DNA of 64,000 bases from assembly GCA_029962745.1 (NCBI GenBank), contig CM057152.1, positions 20,290,324 to 20,354,323 of the forward strand. The letters run 5' to 3'. The notes beneath the pieces were generated by a model. It was given only the letters and a program-made list of their open reading frames with translations, had not been told where the DNA came from and searched no databases. Positions 36,331 through 46,631 of the stretch are shown piece after piece. Numbering within the stretch: position 1 is the first letter of the stretch; the number at the start of each line of letters is the position of its first letter. The position numbers were made by a program, and so were the translations under genes. Origin of the DNA: Echinometra lucunter. Its lineage: Eukaryota > Echinodermata > Echinoidea > Camarodonta > Echinometridae.

Positions 36331-37930
36331 AATGAGTTTGTAAGTAGAAACTGGGGAGAAAAACGTTGTGTGGTCCTGTGCTTGCCTTAAAAAAGAGTGG
36401 AATTCTATATTAGATGTTGGAATATCACGGGCAAGATTTGGGCCGATATTTACAAAGTAGTTATTAAAAATTTCAGCTATCCTAATTGGGTTCTCTTCAT
36501 CATGTTCGTTATGAGTTAGTTTAGTAATAGAATGTAAATTTGATTTTTTATTTAGCACACTATATATGACCTTCCAGGTACTCGTAATATCGATTTTGTG
36601 GACTTGAAATTGTCCGGAAAAGTAATTCTTTTTTGCACCCCGTAGCAGTGATGTGATGGTGTTACGATAAATTATCGTTTATCACCTTCGGATTTGGTTT
36701 TCTTATATTTGTAGTAAAGTCAGTTTTTCCTGTTAATGGACCGGAGAAGAGAATGAGTAATCTAAGGGGACCTCCGAAAATTTTTGTAATTCGATCGTGA
36801 AAATTGTAAGGGAAAATGGGAGTCGAAGAGACACATAATTATGTTCATAAAATCGTTGTATGAATCATTTGCAATAAGTTTGTTGTACACCTGGGACCAA
36901 TCCGTGTTGGCTTAACATTCTTTGAAGGTTATCCGAATAGTAACGGGTAAAAATACGATTAGAACAAGCATTAGAAAGAGGGGTAGGCTTAAATGCAAAA
37001 ACAGGGAAGTTGTCAGATATATCATTTATTATTATACCAGTATTTAAGTGTTCAGCAGAATTAGGGAAAATATTGTCTATAAGGGTTGATGAGTTACTGG
37101 ATATACGGGTCGGTTTGTTGATAACAGGTATAAGGAATTTCGAGAGCATCATATCACAAAATTGTTGGCAATAGTTAGATGTATTTCATCTTAAAAGATC
37201 GAGATTAAAGTCTCCCATGATAAAACAGGTGTTTTTTTTTTTTCAAGGGAAGGTGCAGATAATATGTTTCGAATTGATCAAGAAATTCGTTTGGGTTGGA
37301 TTGAGGTGGCTTGTAAATTTCACCGATAATTATATTTCTTTTGTGTGGGATAATGAGCTCAATAAAGACAGTTTCAGCGATATCTGACATATGATTCAGT
37401 TCTTTTAAACTTTTGGTTTGGAAATTATTTGATGAGTATATCCCAACACCACCCCCTGATTTACCTACTCTGTTGTTACCCGTGTACGTATAGTTATCTA
37501 AAAAGTGTAAAGGGTAACTTTCATCCCCGAGCCAAGTTTCACATAACCCCATTACTGAGAAATCAAAAGGAAGCTGGTCAAGGAATGTTTTGAAATTGTC
37601 CAGGTTTTTATTGAGGCTTCTTATTTAAGTTGGAGAAGAGAAAATGAAGTGTTCAGAGTAGACGACTCTTGTATAAACTGATTTTCTGTTAAGTACCTAG
37701 CTTCCGGAATGAGCGATGATACATCATTCGGGTCAAAATTTAAAGAAAAACGTGTCATTTCAGAGTTAAAGGAATCAGAAATACTTGACTCAAAATTGTC
37801 CACTCCTCCACTTAAATTTGCTGGCAGAATATTTTCATGCGAATCATTAAATTGATTAGTGAAACCAGTATCATTTACAGGATTTATAGGAAATACACTC
37901 ATCGGTACTGGAAACAAATCCGATGAGTGA
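36331..37930 (-). mobile_element. LINE fragment: APE endonuclease and linker (CR1/L2-like)
   Basis: Three minus-strand frames in 5'-to-3' order. 37552-37205 has MGLCETWLGDESYP, GKSGGGVGIYSSNN and IIIGEIYKPPQSNP, the apurinic-endonuclease signatures of ORF2. 37152-36865 has INKPTRISSNSSTLIDNIF, also endonuclease. 36558-36295 has IAEIFNNYFVNIGPNLA, the linker before RT. The 37917-37621 frame is the upstream part. Frameshifts separate the pieces. The RT is lost where satellite sequence begins near 36330. The 5' side is cut by the Harbinger insertion at 37951. Confidence 0.85.
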
Positions 37931-37947
37931 TCAGAGTATGTACATGC

Positions 37948-37950
37948 TTA
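37948..37950. repeat. TTA target-site duplication, left
   Basis: Matches TTA at 42504-42506 immediately outside the right terminal repeat. Confidence 0.9.
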
Positions 37951-38325
37951 AGCCCCTTTCACAATTGGCGCCTCACTCGTGCGATAATTTTTTTTTCGAA
38001 AATATTTTTTCCGTCCTGTTGTAGAAGTGTTGTCTTTGAGTCGCAAGCAATATATAAAATCGTACGAGAGGTGAACGACCACTGCACCAGGATACAACAG
38101 TCGTGAGACGTAATCGTGCGATTATTTTCATGTTTCCGGGTGCAACAGTCGTACAACGGCTGCAACGGTTGAACGATGATGCGACCAAGTCGCACGACAT
38201 ATGCGTTTTGTAGCGCCATATGTCGCGCGACCTAGCGACCCGTTGTACGACTACTACAACCGATCGTACAAGGCTACGACCCATTGTGCGACACACCGCA
38301 CCACCTGTCGCGCGAGGTGTTGGCC

Positions 38326-38333
38326 TATAAATA
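38326..38333 (+). promoter_or_regulatory. TATA box of the MADF gene
   Basis: TATAAATA about 95 bp upstream of the ATG at 38427, just inside the subterminal repeats. A similar TATA (TATATATA near 46000) stands in the same relative place in the related Harbinger arm. Confidence 0.55.
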
Positions 38334-38426
38334 CGACACGCGATGCGACTTTCTTCACTACAACCGCTGATGCCTGACGAGACGCTGCTACAGTGAACAA
38401 GACACAACCAAAATACAAGCATCGGC

Positions 38427-39811
38427 ATGGCCCCAAAGAAGTCAAGGAAAAAGAGGAAAAATCAGCCTGATGAGGAGGAAGGGCCCAGCCTATACCCGTG
38501 GCCGAGGAGAAAGCTACTGCTTCTGTCATAGCTGGTGATGAGGGTGATGAATTTGGTGAAGCCCAGACCGAGGATGATGAAATGCTGCAGGAAGGGGGCC
38601 AAGATCCACCAGCCGCCGCCAGTGATGAGAACAACGTGACAGATGGCCATGCTACCTGCGGTATCACCAAAGCCATGGAGCAGGAGCTGGCCGAGTTTTT
38701 CGCTGACAATGAGTTCATCTACGACAAGAGCAAGGTGGACTTCAAAAACTCTAAGAAGAAGGAGCGCAAGTACATGGAGATGGCGGAAAAGCTGGGAGTC
38801 ACCGGTAAGTAGAAGCTGAAAAATATGCACATTCCGATTTATTGATGATGTTTATTAGTTAAACATGCCAATTTTTTGGATGTTGACTAATTTCTTGCTT
38901 CTACATTTTGTATATTTTCAGTGGCCGACATCAGACTATGGTATAAAAGCCAGAGGACCATCCTGGGGAAGATGAAGACCGCTGGAAAGAAGAGTGGTCA
39001 GAAGGCCATCGTCCTTACCCCCAGGCAGAGATGGGTCAATAACAACCTTGGTTTTCTGACGAAGCACATAGTCCATCGGTCACAGGGCTGCCAACTGGGC
39101 CACCTCAGTGGCCGAATTACTGAAGCCGCCTCCGACGAAGAGGGTTTAGATGAGGAGGGTCCAGATGCCAGCCAAGCACCCAGCTCCAACCAAGTCTCCA
39201 GCCAGGGGGCTGCACCTCCCAAGAAGAGGCATAAGAGGGGGTCGCCCACCGATGTGGACAAGGCCCTCCTGGAATTCATCAGAACATCCACCGAGCAGAC
39301 GGCCATCCGGAGCCAGGTGGATGCGGCACTCACCCAAGGCGCTGACGAGAGGCAGGCCTGGCTAGAATGGATGCTGCAGGCCGTCCGCCCACTCCCAAGA
39401 CCCCTCTGGCGAGAGTTCACCAGGGACACTTTCAACTTGGTGAGCCGCTACCAGGATCGGGCGGACCACCTTTCCACCACCCCAGTATCTCGCCCCAGCA
39501 CTCCCCAGATGATCCAGCCACTCAGGCCTCAGTCAGCGCCGATCGGCTTCACCCAGGACGCTCCACCTGCTTCCTTCCTTGGGATGCTCGGGCCAAGCAG
39601 CACCTGGACCCCTCAGAACCCTCAGGGAGGATTTCAGCAGCCCAATTTACAGGCCCCCTTCCAGCAGCAGGCCCCCTTCCAGCAGCAGCACCCCCACTTC
39701 CAGCAAAAACAGCAGGCCCCTTTTCAGCAGCAGCAGCAAGGAGGCAGCAACAGCGCCAACACATCAATCATCAACCAGTTGAACTTGTCAGATGAAGAAG
39801 ATGAACAGTGA
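38427..39811 (+). CDS. Harbinger MADF/SANT-type DNA-binding protein, two exons, N-terminal frameshift
   Basis: Exon 1 runs from ATG 38427 to 38804, the intron is 38805-38921 (GTAAGT...TTTTCAG), and exon 2 is 38922-39811. The first about 18 codons (MAPKKSRKKRKNQPDEEEG) are in one frame. The rest (AEEKATASVIAG onward) is in another, so one base is missing or two are extra near 38475-38497, either a real lesion or a sequence error. The MADF-like domain spans the intron: ITKAMEQELAEFFADNEFIY, then KKERKYMEMAEKLGVT and VADIRLWYKSQRT. The C-terminus is rich in FQQQ repeats. In Harbinger elements such a protein helps bring the nuclease to the element ends and into the nucleus. Start and frame are uncertain; the domain call is from pattern. 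Confidence 0.8.
38805..38921 (+). other. Intron of the MADF gene
   Basis: GTAAGT donor and TATATTTTCAG acceptor, 117 nt. Removing it joins GTCACCG to TGGCCGAC in frame. Confidence 0.85.
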
Positions 39812-40686
39812 ACTTTTGTTAGGATTGTTTTTATTGTTACTTGACGAACTCTCTCAACTCAAATTATAATTTGACTATTTTGGAACATTTATTTCAAACT
39901 TTTTTAAACATTTACTCGGTGAATAGAATTCATTTTCGTTAACAAAATGTCTTGGAAAAAATATATAATTTTTAAAACAACATGATTAATGACAATATAA
40001 AATTTGTTATATCTGTACATCTTTTTTATTCTCATAAATCACGTTTTTTCAAAAATGTTCTTTTTTTTATTTCAAATACATGCTATTAAAGGAGAATCAA
40101 CTTTTATTATTTCAAACATTTCATTGTCAAAGAAATTTTTGTTTAAAATAAATGTTGACATGATCATTCATTTCTTCTTTGAAATGATTCATTCCACTAA
40201 ATCAAGGAGGCAGCAACAGCGCCGTCACATCAATCATCATCCATTTGAACTTGTCAGACTTGTCAAATAAAGAAAATGAACAGTGAACTTTTGTTTGGAT
40301 TGTTATTGTTACTTGATGAACTCTCTCAATTTAATTTACAACTGACCCATTTTGGAACATTTATTTCAAACTTTATTTTAAACATTAACATGGTCAATAA
40401 AATTAATTATCGTTAATAAAATGTCTTTGAAAAATATATATCATGTTTAAAACAACATGATTAATGACAAAAGAAAATATGTTATATCTGTACATCTTTT
40501 TTATTCTCATAAATCACATTTTTTCAAACATGTTCTCCTTCATTATTTTATTTCAAACACATGTTATTAAGGAGAGTTAACTTTTTAAATTTCAAACTAC
40601 CTTTCGATGTAAAAGTAATGTATGTTTAAAATAACTGTTGACATGGTCATTCATTTCTACTTTGAAATGATTCATTCCACAAAATC
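39738..40686. repeat. Tandem duplication of the MADF gene 3' end
   Basis: Copy 1 (39738-40203) runs from inside the last codons (GAGGCAGCAACAGCGCC) through the 3' UTR. Copy 2 (40204-40686) repeats it with modest divergence. Shared landmarks are ATGAACAGTGAACTTTTGTT, TTATATCTGTACATCTTTTT and TTTGAAATGATTCATTCCAC. In copy 2 the coding remnant is out of frame. Confidence 0.88.
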
Positions 40687-40758
40687 ATGATCGAAGTTTA
40701 CATGCCATTTTTATGGCAGAGTCTGTGCTGTATCCCAAGTAGTGCGCCAAGTGGCAGT

Positions 40759-42060
40759 CTATATCATGTGTTGTTGCCAGGGCAGGCTTCCAACTGGACT
40801 GTTGTAGTAGTGCTTCAGGTAAGTTCTCAGCTTCTTGCCCTCTTTGTTTGCCTGGTAGCCTCCGCCAACTCGTTCAACATCCTGCAGAACTGCTGCGTTT
40901 CTCCATGCCCCAGGGATGTGGTTGCCCAACTCATCTTCATGGTCAACGTCAATGTTCTGAAGCCCAGGAAAACGATCTCTCATTAGGTTGTGGAGGCACA
41001 TGCAGGCCATAATGACTGTCCTGGCTTTTTCTGGATCAAGCTGTAGGGTACTCAACAAGCATCTCCAGCGATGGGCAAGGATGCCAAAGCTGTTCTCCAC
41101 CACACGGCGAGCCCTCGAGAGACGGTAGTTGAAGATTCTCTCCTCGTCGGTCTGCTCACGGTTGGAGTACGGCTTCTGCATCCATGTCCTAAGAGGGAAG
41201 GCGTCGTCCCCAATTAAGAAGTAAGGGGTGTCTCGGTCATCATCTGGCAGGGGCTCTGGATCTGGCAGGCCAAGAGTACCATTCTCCAGTCCACGTCTCA
41301 GCGGGCTGTGGTTGAAGACCTGGGCATCCGATGATGAACTGGGATTACCAACGTCAGCCCAGAGGAACTTGTAATTGCCATCAACTAGGGCCAAGAGGAT
41401 GAGGCTGTAGAAACCCTTGTAGTTGTAGTAGATCGTACCAGAGCCTGGTGGATTTCTGATGGCCACGTGTTTTCCGTCCAAGGCTCCGCAGACATGATGA
41501 AAGTTCCATCTGTCAGCGTAAGTCCGGGCCACTTCTCTCCATTCATCTGGGGTAGTTGGACAGGAAAATACTTCATCTTGGTATTCACTGATGATGGCCT
41601 GGCACACCTCTGGTATAAACAGAGAGATGGTATTATGGGCAACACGGAAGGCATACTGCAGGGTTTTGTAGCTGTTGCCGGTCGCAAGATATCTCAAGGT
41701 GATGGCCAGTTTGAGCCCAGGATCCAGTGGCTGCCGGTAGCGATAGGACTTCTCTATCCTCGGAGTGATGCGCTGCAACAGTTCAAGGAACGTTTCTGGT
41801 GGCATCCTCATGTAGTTCAGGAAGTCACCCTGACATTTTCTCTGCAACTCCGTCATCAGATTATCATACTGTCCAAACAGCACACGTCTCTCAATCCAGG
41901 GTTTGACCCACCACCTTCTTCTTTGCCTTGCATGTCTTTGACGTCTACGGATGAGTAAGGCCATCAATATGACATGTCTGTCTTGAACGTTTTGGATTTG
42001 CCTTCTCAGACTTAGCAAATGCAAGAGCCTCCCAGGAGCTATTGGTCGAGCAGCAGCCAT
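40759..42060 (-). CDS. PIF/Harbinger DDE nuclease (HARBI1-like transposase)
   Basis: Intact 433-aa frame on the minus strand. It is a member of the DDE_Tnp_4 nuclease family, which cuts and pastes Harbinger elements and gave rise to the domesticated vertebrate gene HARBI1. An N-terminal HTH-like region (PPETFLELLQRITP, about 87-100) is followed by the RNase-H-like core. Candidate catalytic acids are D195 in CGALDGKHVA, D236 or D245 in WADVGNPSSSSDAQVF, and E322 in RRVVENSFGILAHRWR. GDDAFPLRTWM (284-294) is also conserved in the family. Length is slightly above HARBI1 (about 350 aa). No stop or frameshift is seen, so it may be functional. A TATA-like AATATAAG (42122-42115) lies about 55 bp upstream of the start. 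Confidence 0.95.
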   Translation of the reverse strand: MAAARPIAPGRLLHLLSLRRQIQNVQDRHVILMALLIRRRQRHARQRRRWWVKPWIERRVLFGQYDNLMTELQRKCQGDFLNYMRMPPETFLELLQRITPRIEKSYRYRQPLDPGLKLAITLRYLATGNSYKTLQYAFRVAHNTISLFIPEVCQAIISEYQDEVFSCPTTPDEWREVARTYADRWNFHHVCGALDGKHVAIRNPPGSGTIYYNYKGFYSLILLALVDGNYKFLWADVGNPSSSSDAQVFNHSPLRRGLENGTLGLPDPEPLPDDDRDTPYFLIGDDAFPLRTWMQKPYSNREQTDEERIFNYRLSRARRVVENSFGILAHRWRCLLSTLQLDPEKARTVIMACMCLHNLMRDRFPGLQNIDVDHEDELGNHIPGAWRNAAVLQDVERVGGGYQANKEGKKLRTYLKHYYNSPVGSLPWQQHMI

Positions 42061-42114
42061 GTTTACAGTATGGATGGTCCAGACATTTGGGATGAAAGCT
42101 CAGGAGTTCTCGAG

Positions 42115-42122
42115 CTTATATT
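42115..42122 (-). promoter_or_regulatory. TATA-like box of the DDE nuclease gene
   Basis: AATATAAG on the minus strand, about 55 bp upstream of the ATG at 42060. Confidence 0.4.
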
Positions 42123-42503
42123 GGGGGTGAAAAAAAAATCGTACAGCGTTGCAAAGGGGGCAAGACAGGTCTTCCAATAGTCTTAGGGTGGTACAACGGA
42201 CTCGTACGACAGGATGCATCATCGTACGACATGAAAATACTCGTGCAACACTCGTTCGGGGTCTTACGAGTGCGTGCAAAGTCGCACAACACTCGTACTG
42301 CCTGTCGTGCAATTATTTTTCATCGCGTCAGTCGCTCAAAATATCGGAGCAGCACGGTTTTTTTTTCCCGACCGAGATGCGACCATTTTGTCGCATCTGG
42401 ATCGTACAATAAGTGGTACAACGGCTACAACGAGTCGTACAACGGGAAAAATTTCGAGTCGCAAGCCGTTGTAGTCTGTTTGGCAACAATTGTGAAAGGG
42501 GCT

Positions 42504-42506
42504 TTA
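42504..42506. repeat. TTA target-site duplication, right
   Basis: Matches 37948-37950. Confidence 0.9.
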
Positions 42507-43109
42507 AAGGTGAAGAATAAATAGCTACGAGAATAGCTATTACGAAGGGAGTACGTTTGCATTAAGTTAGACATTATACATAAATTGTGAAAGAAGCAAT
42601 TGCACAAACGGGAACCAGTAACAAATACATGTACATTGCATGGAATGTTACTATGGATGCAGCTGTACATAAGGGAGAAAATCCAGTAGTCAAGATTTCT
42701 AAATTTATATACACCAGATGTCCTGAAATTGTTATAACATTTTCCTCATACATTGTAACGGATGGCTCATATTAATGTTTAACGTAACTTGTACGAGATA
42801 AGTGCGTATAAGCTTCGACGGCAAAACGAATACAACGAAGTTAACAAAAAAGAAAGTCAAACAAATTACACGGAACATGAATTTGTAAGCTTCTGGAAAA
42901 AATGACATAGAGAATAAACAGTTTGTACTCTATCACTCTCTACCACCGTCCTGATTAATCATCAGGTCTAAATAATACATGAATTCACTTTAAAGGTAAA
43001 GACAAGGGCCAAGGAAAAAGTAATCAAATACAGAAGCCTTCCAATACTGAGGCATGTAACAGGTTATAATGATGTGTTTGTATAATATAGAAAAAAGTCA
43101 GACCAACAC
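42507..43109. other. Intergenic, nothing recognised
   Basis: AT-rich. It may hold the 5' remainder of the LINE interrupted by the Harbinger insertion, but I see no clear coding continuity. Confidence 0.3.
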
Positions 43110-44450
43110 CAATTGGCATGAGTGGTAAGAGAGCAGCAGTATCTGCATAATTTTAAAACAAACAAAAATTTAGAGACAAGCAGAACAGATGGCAAATAAA
43201 CCCAAATATAGGAAGTAAAATCCTGTAGCAGATTTAACTCAATTTGCACAAGAAATAACCTGGTCAGGCAATCATCTGTTAAACCTGAATACACATATCG
43301 CGTTAGTAATATAAAATCCACAGATATCAGACATACCCAATTTGTATGAATGAAATAAGAGCAGTGATCTCTCTGCTTAGTTAAAAATTCTAGAAAAAGA
43401 ACACAGGCATGACAACTGAAAACCAGCTGTAAGGCATATAATCAGTGGGCATGGAAGAATTGAGAGCAGTAATATTTCTGCACAATATCTAAAAGCTGAA
43501 CTCCGCAGTATGTCATACTATGAAAGCAAATATAGGAAGCAAAATCCTGTATCAGATTTGACTAAATTTGCACAAGAAATAACATGGTCAGGCAATCATC
43601 TGTTTAACCAGATTACACATATCTTTTAAGTAATTTAAAAAAATCACAGATATCAGATCATACCCAGTTTGTATGAATGAAATAAGAGCAGTGATTTCTC
43701 TGCTTTATTATCAAAACTACACGGAAGAAGAACACAGTCATAACTATTAACAACTGATAACCAGCTTTCAGACAAGTAATCAGTGGGCATGGATGAACTG
43801 AGAGCAGTAATATTTCTGCATAATATCTAAAAGCTGATCATACCAAGAACTCAGCAGTATGTCATACTATGATAGCAAATATAGAAAGCAAAATCTTGTA
43901 ACAGATTCAACTATCTGTACAAGAAATAACATAGTCAGTCAATCATTTAGTAATAAAAAAAATCACAAGTATCAGACCATACCCAATTTGTATGAATGAA
44001 ATAAGAGCAGTGATTTCTCTGCTTAGTTATCAAATCTTGAAAAAGAACACATGCATGACAACTGAAAACCAGCTGTAAGACCTGTAGTCAGTGGGCATGG
44101 ATTAACAGAGAGTAGTAATATTTCTGCATAATATCTAAAAGATAATCATAGCCAAGATCTCAGCAGTATGTCATACTATGATAGCAGATATAGAAAGCAA
44201 AATCTTGTAACAGATTCAACTATCTGTACAAGAAATAACATGGTCAGGCAATCATCTGTTTAACATGATTACACATATCTTTTAGTAATAAAAAAAAAAA
44301 TCACAAGTATCAGACCATACCCAATTTGTATGAATGAAATAAGAGCAGTGATTTCTCTGCTTAATTATCAAATCTGGAAAAAGAAGACAGGCATGACAAC
44401 TGAAAACCAGCCGTAAGACCTGTAGTCAGTGGGCATGGATAAACTGGATA
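43110..44450. repeat. Satellite array, unit about 330 bp, about four copies
   Basis: The landmark GCAGTGATTTCTCTGCTTA recurs at 43361, 43688, 44007 and 44345 (spacings 327, 319, 338). The whole unit is repeated: GGCAATCATCTGTTTAAC, AACATGGTCAGGC, CCCAATTTGTATGAATGAA, CAGTGGGCATGGAT. A partial first copy starts near 43110. It lies 3' of the minus-strand gene that ends at 44575. No coding potential. Confidence 0.88.
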
Positions 44451-44574
44451 AACGTTTCTAATTATTTCCATTTAGACAGCCAATACACATATAAATCCCA
44501 ATAAAGAAAATATAAGCAACTCAAGTTGGTTGTCCGTGCCACATTGACAGAAGGATAATGAAAAAATAAAATGG

Positions 44575-44808
44575 CTAAGCTGATGCAGTATTCTGAGACT
44601 CTGTGGCCACCACGTTGGGCGCAAAGCTAGTGAGCGCTACGATGTACTCCTTGACGAGAGTGAGCGGAACCGCTGCGTCCAAATGGATTTTGGTCATATA
44701 ACGATTATTCCACGGAGGCATGGTTATACCCATGGTCAAGATTCTTTCGTTGGTAGCCAACACTGGTGTTTGGATCGCACTTATCCAATGCTTGATGCAA
44801 CTATCCAT
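44575..44808 (-). CDS. Unrecognised gene, terminal exon (exon 5 of those visible)
   Basis: Minus-strand exon with acceptor CGTACAG ending at 44809 and stop TAA at 44575-44577. It encodes MDSCIKHWISAIQTPVLATN, then MGITMPPWNNRYMTKIHLDA and VKEYIVALTSFAP. It joins the previous exon in phase 0. Together the five exons give 285 aa with no stop or frameshift, GC content above the introns and canonical splice sites, so I believe this is a real host gene. I do not recognise the family. Confidence 0.8.
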   Translation of the reverse strand: MDSCIKHWISAIQTPVLATNERILTMGITMPPWNNRYMTKIHLDAAVPLTLVKEYIVALTSFAPNVVATESQNTASA

Positions 44809-45176
44809 CTGTACGGATAAAAAAAAATCACCCTGAGATTAATTTTGACGGTAGTAACTATCCAAAGTGAGTAGAATCTGGGGATATGTCATTAAAAACA
44901 ACGGTTGCAGTCAATCACCTTGACAGGGGAGGGGAAGAGAAGTAACCTGTAAATAATATTTGTGAGCAAATCGCATAAATGATGTTTTCCCATTTAAAAA
45001 AAGAGGAGTGTTGTAAAGTCAGTTATAGAAATGTTCAAAACATGCTTTTGTTGGTGAAAATGAACGTCATAAGGATATTTTTCTTGGTTGTTGGATACCC
45101 GGTTGGATGTACGGTTATTTATCTGTCAGCCCTTGGTATTGAATATTTTCATGACCAGGGAATGCAAATGACTCAC

Positions 45177-45388
45177 ACCACAACAGCTGCACAGGGCCAG
45201 GCAACAACAGGGTTTTAGGCCCATGACGGTCTCTGCAGACCCGATACCGACCGAGGCGTTCAGCTCCACGCTATGGATATTAGTGAGAGGAACACTCAAG
45301 AAGTGAAGATTGTCCGAAGCCAATCCAGTGACGACATAGGCACACGGTTTCTTGTCCAGTTCGTCGCAAACGCTCGTCAACTTCATTT
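45177..45388 (-). CDS. Unrecognised gene, exon 4
   Basis: Acceptor TTTCCCTCAG ends at 45389 and the donor GTGAGT starts at 45176. With one carried-over base it reads EMKLTSVCDELDKKPCAYVV, then TGLASDNLHFLSVPLTNIHS and VELNASVGIGSAETV, ending in a cysteine-rich run (CCCLALCSCCG). The cysteine cluster could be a palmitoylation or membrane-anchoring site; that is inference. Phase 1 in, phase 0 out. 212 nt. Confidence 0.82.
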
Positions 45389-45518
45389 CTGAGGGAAACG
45401 AATATCAGAAGAGGGAAACAGCACAAAGAATCACAATGGATAACATCAAGATCAAATTCCGTCTGAAATGATTTGTGAAGACTTGCCTTTTATTTTCAAC
45501 TGTAAGTATTCTGAAAGG

Positions 45519-46020
45519 GCTTTCACAATTGGTCTGCGACCAGTTTGCGACCGCCTGCAACAGTTTTTTTTTTCATCGGGATGTTGCACGACCGATCGCT
45601 TGGTGCCTTGCGAGTACACGCAGTCGTTGCAGGATGTTTCACGAACCTGAGGGGGTCGTACCTGGTGGCTTCTGAACTTTGAACATGTTCAAAATCCAGA
45701 CGCAAGCAGATGCGATCGATTCACTCCCATTAGTTCGTACTGCCAGTCGTGCGAGTTGCACAAAGTTGTGCGACTTGATGCGAGAGTTTGCACGATTCGA
45801 TAGTTGCATTGGGTCGGCTTGAGGTCGTGCAACACTTGCACGTGACTGTGCTAGCGACCTATTAGAGACCAATCTTGCGTGTGGGTGCGATTTCGCTACG
45901 ACCATTAGACTGTTGCTCGACCGATCGCAACAATTCTTGCAACTTTGCATTGCCGTTGCACGACTGTATGAGACTGTATGCGACTATTTTTCGGGGGTAT
46001 ATATATAGGGGGACTACGGA
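45519..46020. mobile_element. Harbinger-related left arm (promoter end only)
   Basis: Begins GGGCTTTCACAATTGGTCTG, nearly the terminal repeat of the full element at 37951. It continues with many GTCGTGCAAC/TGCGACC/GCACGAC motifs, then a TATATATATAGGGGGACTAC TATA-like stretch near 45997-46016. No right terminal repeat was found. It is a fragment of a related element inside the intron between exons 3 and 4 of the unrecognised gene. Confidence 0.65.
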
Positions 46021-46239
46021 GATGAGCTTCAGAAAGTTCTCAGCATTTCCTAAATGTATGCAGCTCAATCTAAAGTTAATATGACATACCCAGCCAGCAC
46101 TATATAGTCCATTTTTAAAACATTTTTAATCTCTGAAAAGTTTTTTTTTCTTCTGAACGATGCTCCCTGCCCTTTTTGGCAGGCTCAATTTTGATAATTT
46201 TCCTCTGAGGAACTGAGTCTACCCCGATCTTGGGATTAC

Positions 46240-46374
46240 CTTGATGGACCTCGGCCGACAGCAAAAGGAGGCGACGGCTGGTAAGGAAGGCTCGGCCTGA
46301 TGTCATCTCGGAACGTGGTGGCGATTGAGGCTCAGCATCAAACGTCACAGAGTCGAAGGATATGAACTGACTCA
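46240..46374 (-). CDS. Unrecognised gene, exon 3
   Basis: Acceptor ATGTTAG at 46375, donor GTAATC at 46239. It reads VSQFISFDSVTFDAEPQSPP, then SEMTSGRAFLTSRRLLLLSA and EVHQ. The GRAFLTSRRLLLLSAE block resembles a beta-strand pair as found in GRAM/PH-like domains (a pattern inference only), and the following exon would continue that fold. Phase 1 at both ends. 135 nt. The open frame continues past the donor, but that part is intronic. Confidence 0.8.
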
Positions 46375-46484
46375 CTAACATTATTTCTTCACTATACAGA
46401 AGCCCTGGTCGATAACACAGAAATTGGAAAGGTGAACCATACTTTAGGCTGAAGTTGTGGAATTCATAGAAAAATACATGACCT

Positions 46485-46631
46485 GGCCCCTTTCATAAAA
46501 CTTGTGATCAATAACAAGTTGCTATAACTGTTATAAAGCTACTGAAATTCTCGCATTTGATCAGCTGAGAGCAAATTTGTCATAGAAATGTGGCAGTTGT
46601 TACTGATAACAAGTTTCATGAAACGGAGCCC
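46485..46631. mobile_element. Short foldback MITE (GGCCCCTTTCATAAAACTTG)
   Basis: Left GGCCCCTTTCATAAAACTTG and right AACAAGTTTCATGAAACGGA then GCCC are inverted. The core has GATCAGCTGAGAGCAAATTT, like the core of the element at 7553-7692 (GATTGACTGAGAGCAAATTT). It lies in the intron 5' of exon 3 of the minus-strand gene. Confidence 0.65.

Larger units (their letters stand above)
37951..42503. mobile_element. Complete PIF/Harbinger DNA transposon
   Basis: Terminal inverted repeats of 17 bp, AGCCCCTTTCACAATTG at 37951-37967 and its exact complement at 42487-42503, are flanked by TTA on both sides (37948-37950 and 42504-42506). TTA fits the 3-bp TWA target duplication of the superfamily. The element is 4553 bp and carries the two expected genes in convergent orientation: a MADF/SANT-type DNA-binding protein (+) and a DDE nuclease (-). 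Subterminal regions (37975-38300 and 42130-42480) are packed with CGTACGAC/GTCGTGCGAC-like motifs. Identical ends and an intact nuclease suggest a recent insertion. It landed beside or within LINE sequence. Confidence 0.95.

Noticed and set aside
38254..38830. Minus-strand frames opposite the MADF gene
   Set aside because: Shadows of the GC-rich coding strand. The + strand has the MADF domain, intron and matched phases.
39146..39795. Other frames across the Q-rich C-terminus
   Set aside because: Shadows of CAG/CCC-rich coding sequence in exon 2.
41467..41958. 163-aa + strand frame
   Set aside because: Antisense to the DDE nuclease, which has conserved catalytic motifs.
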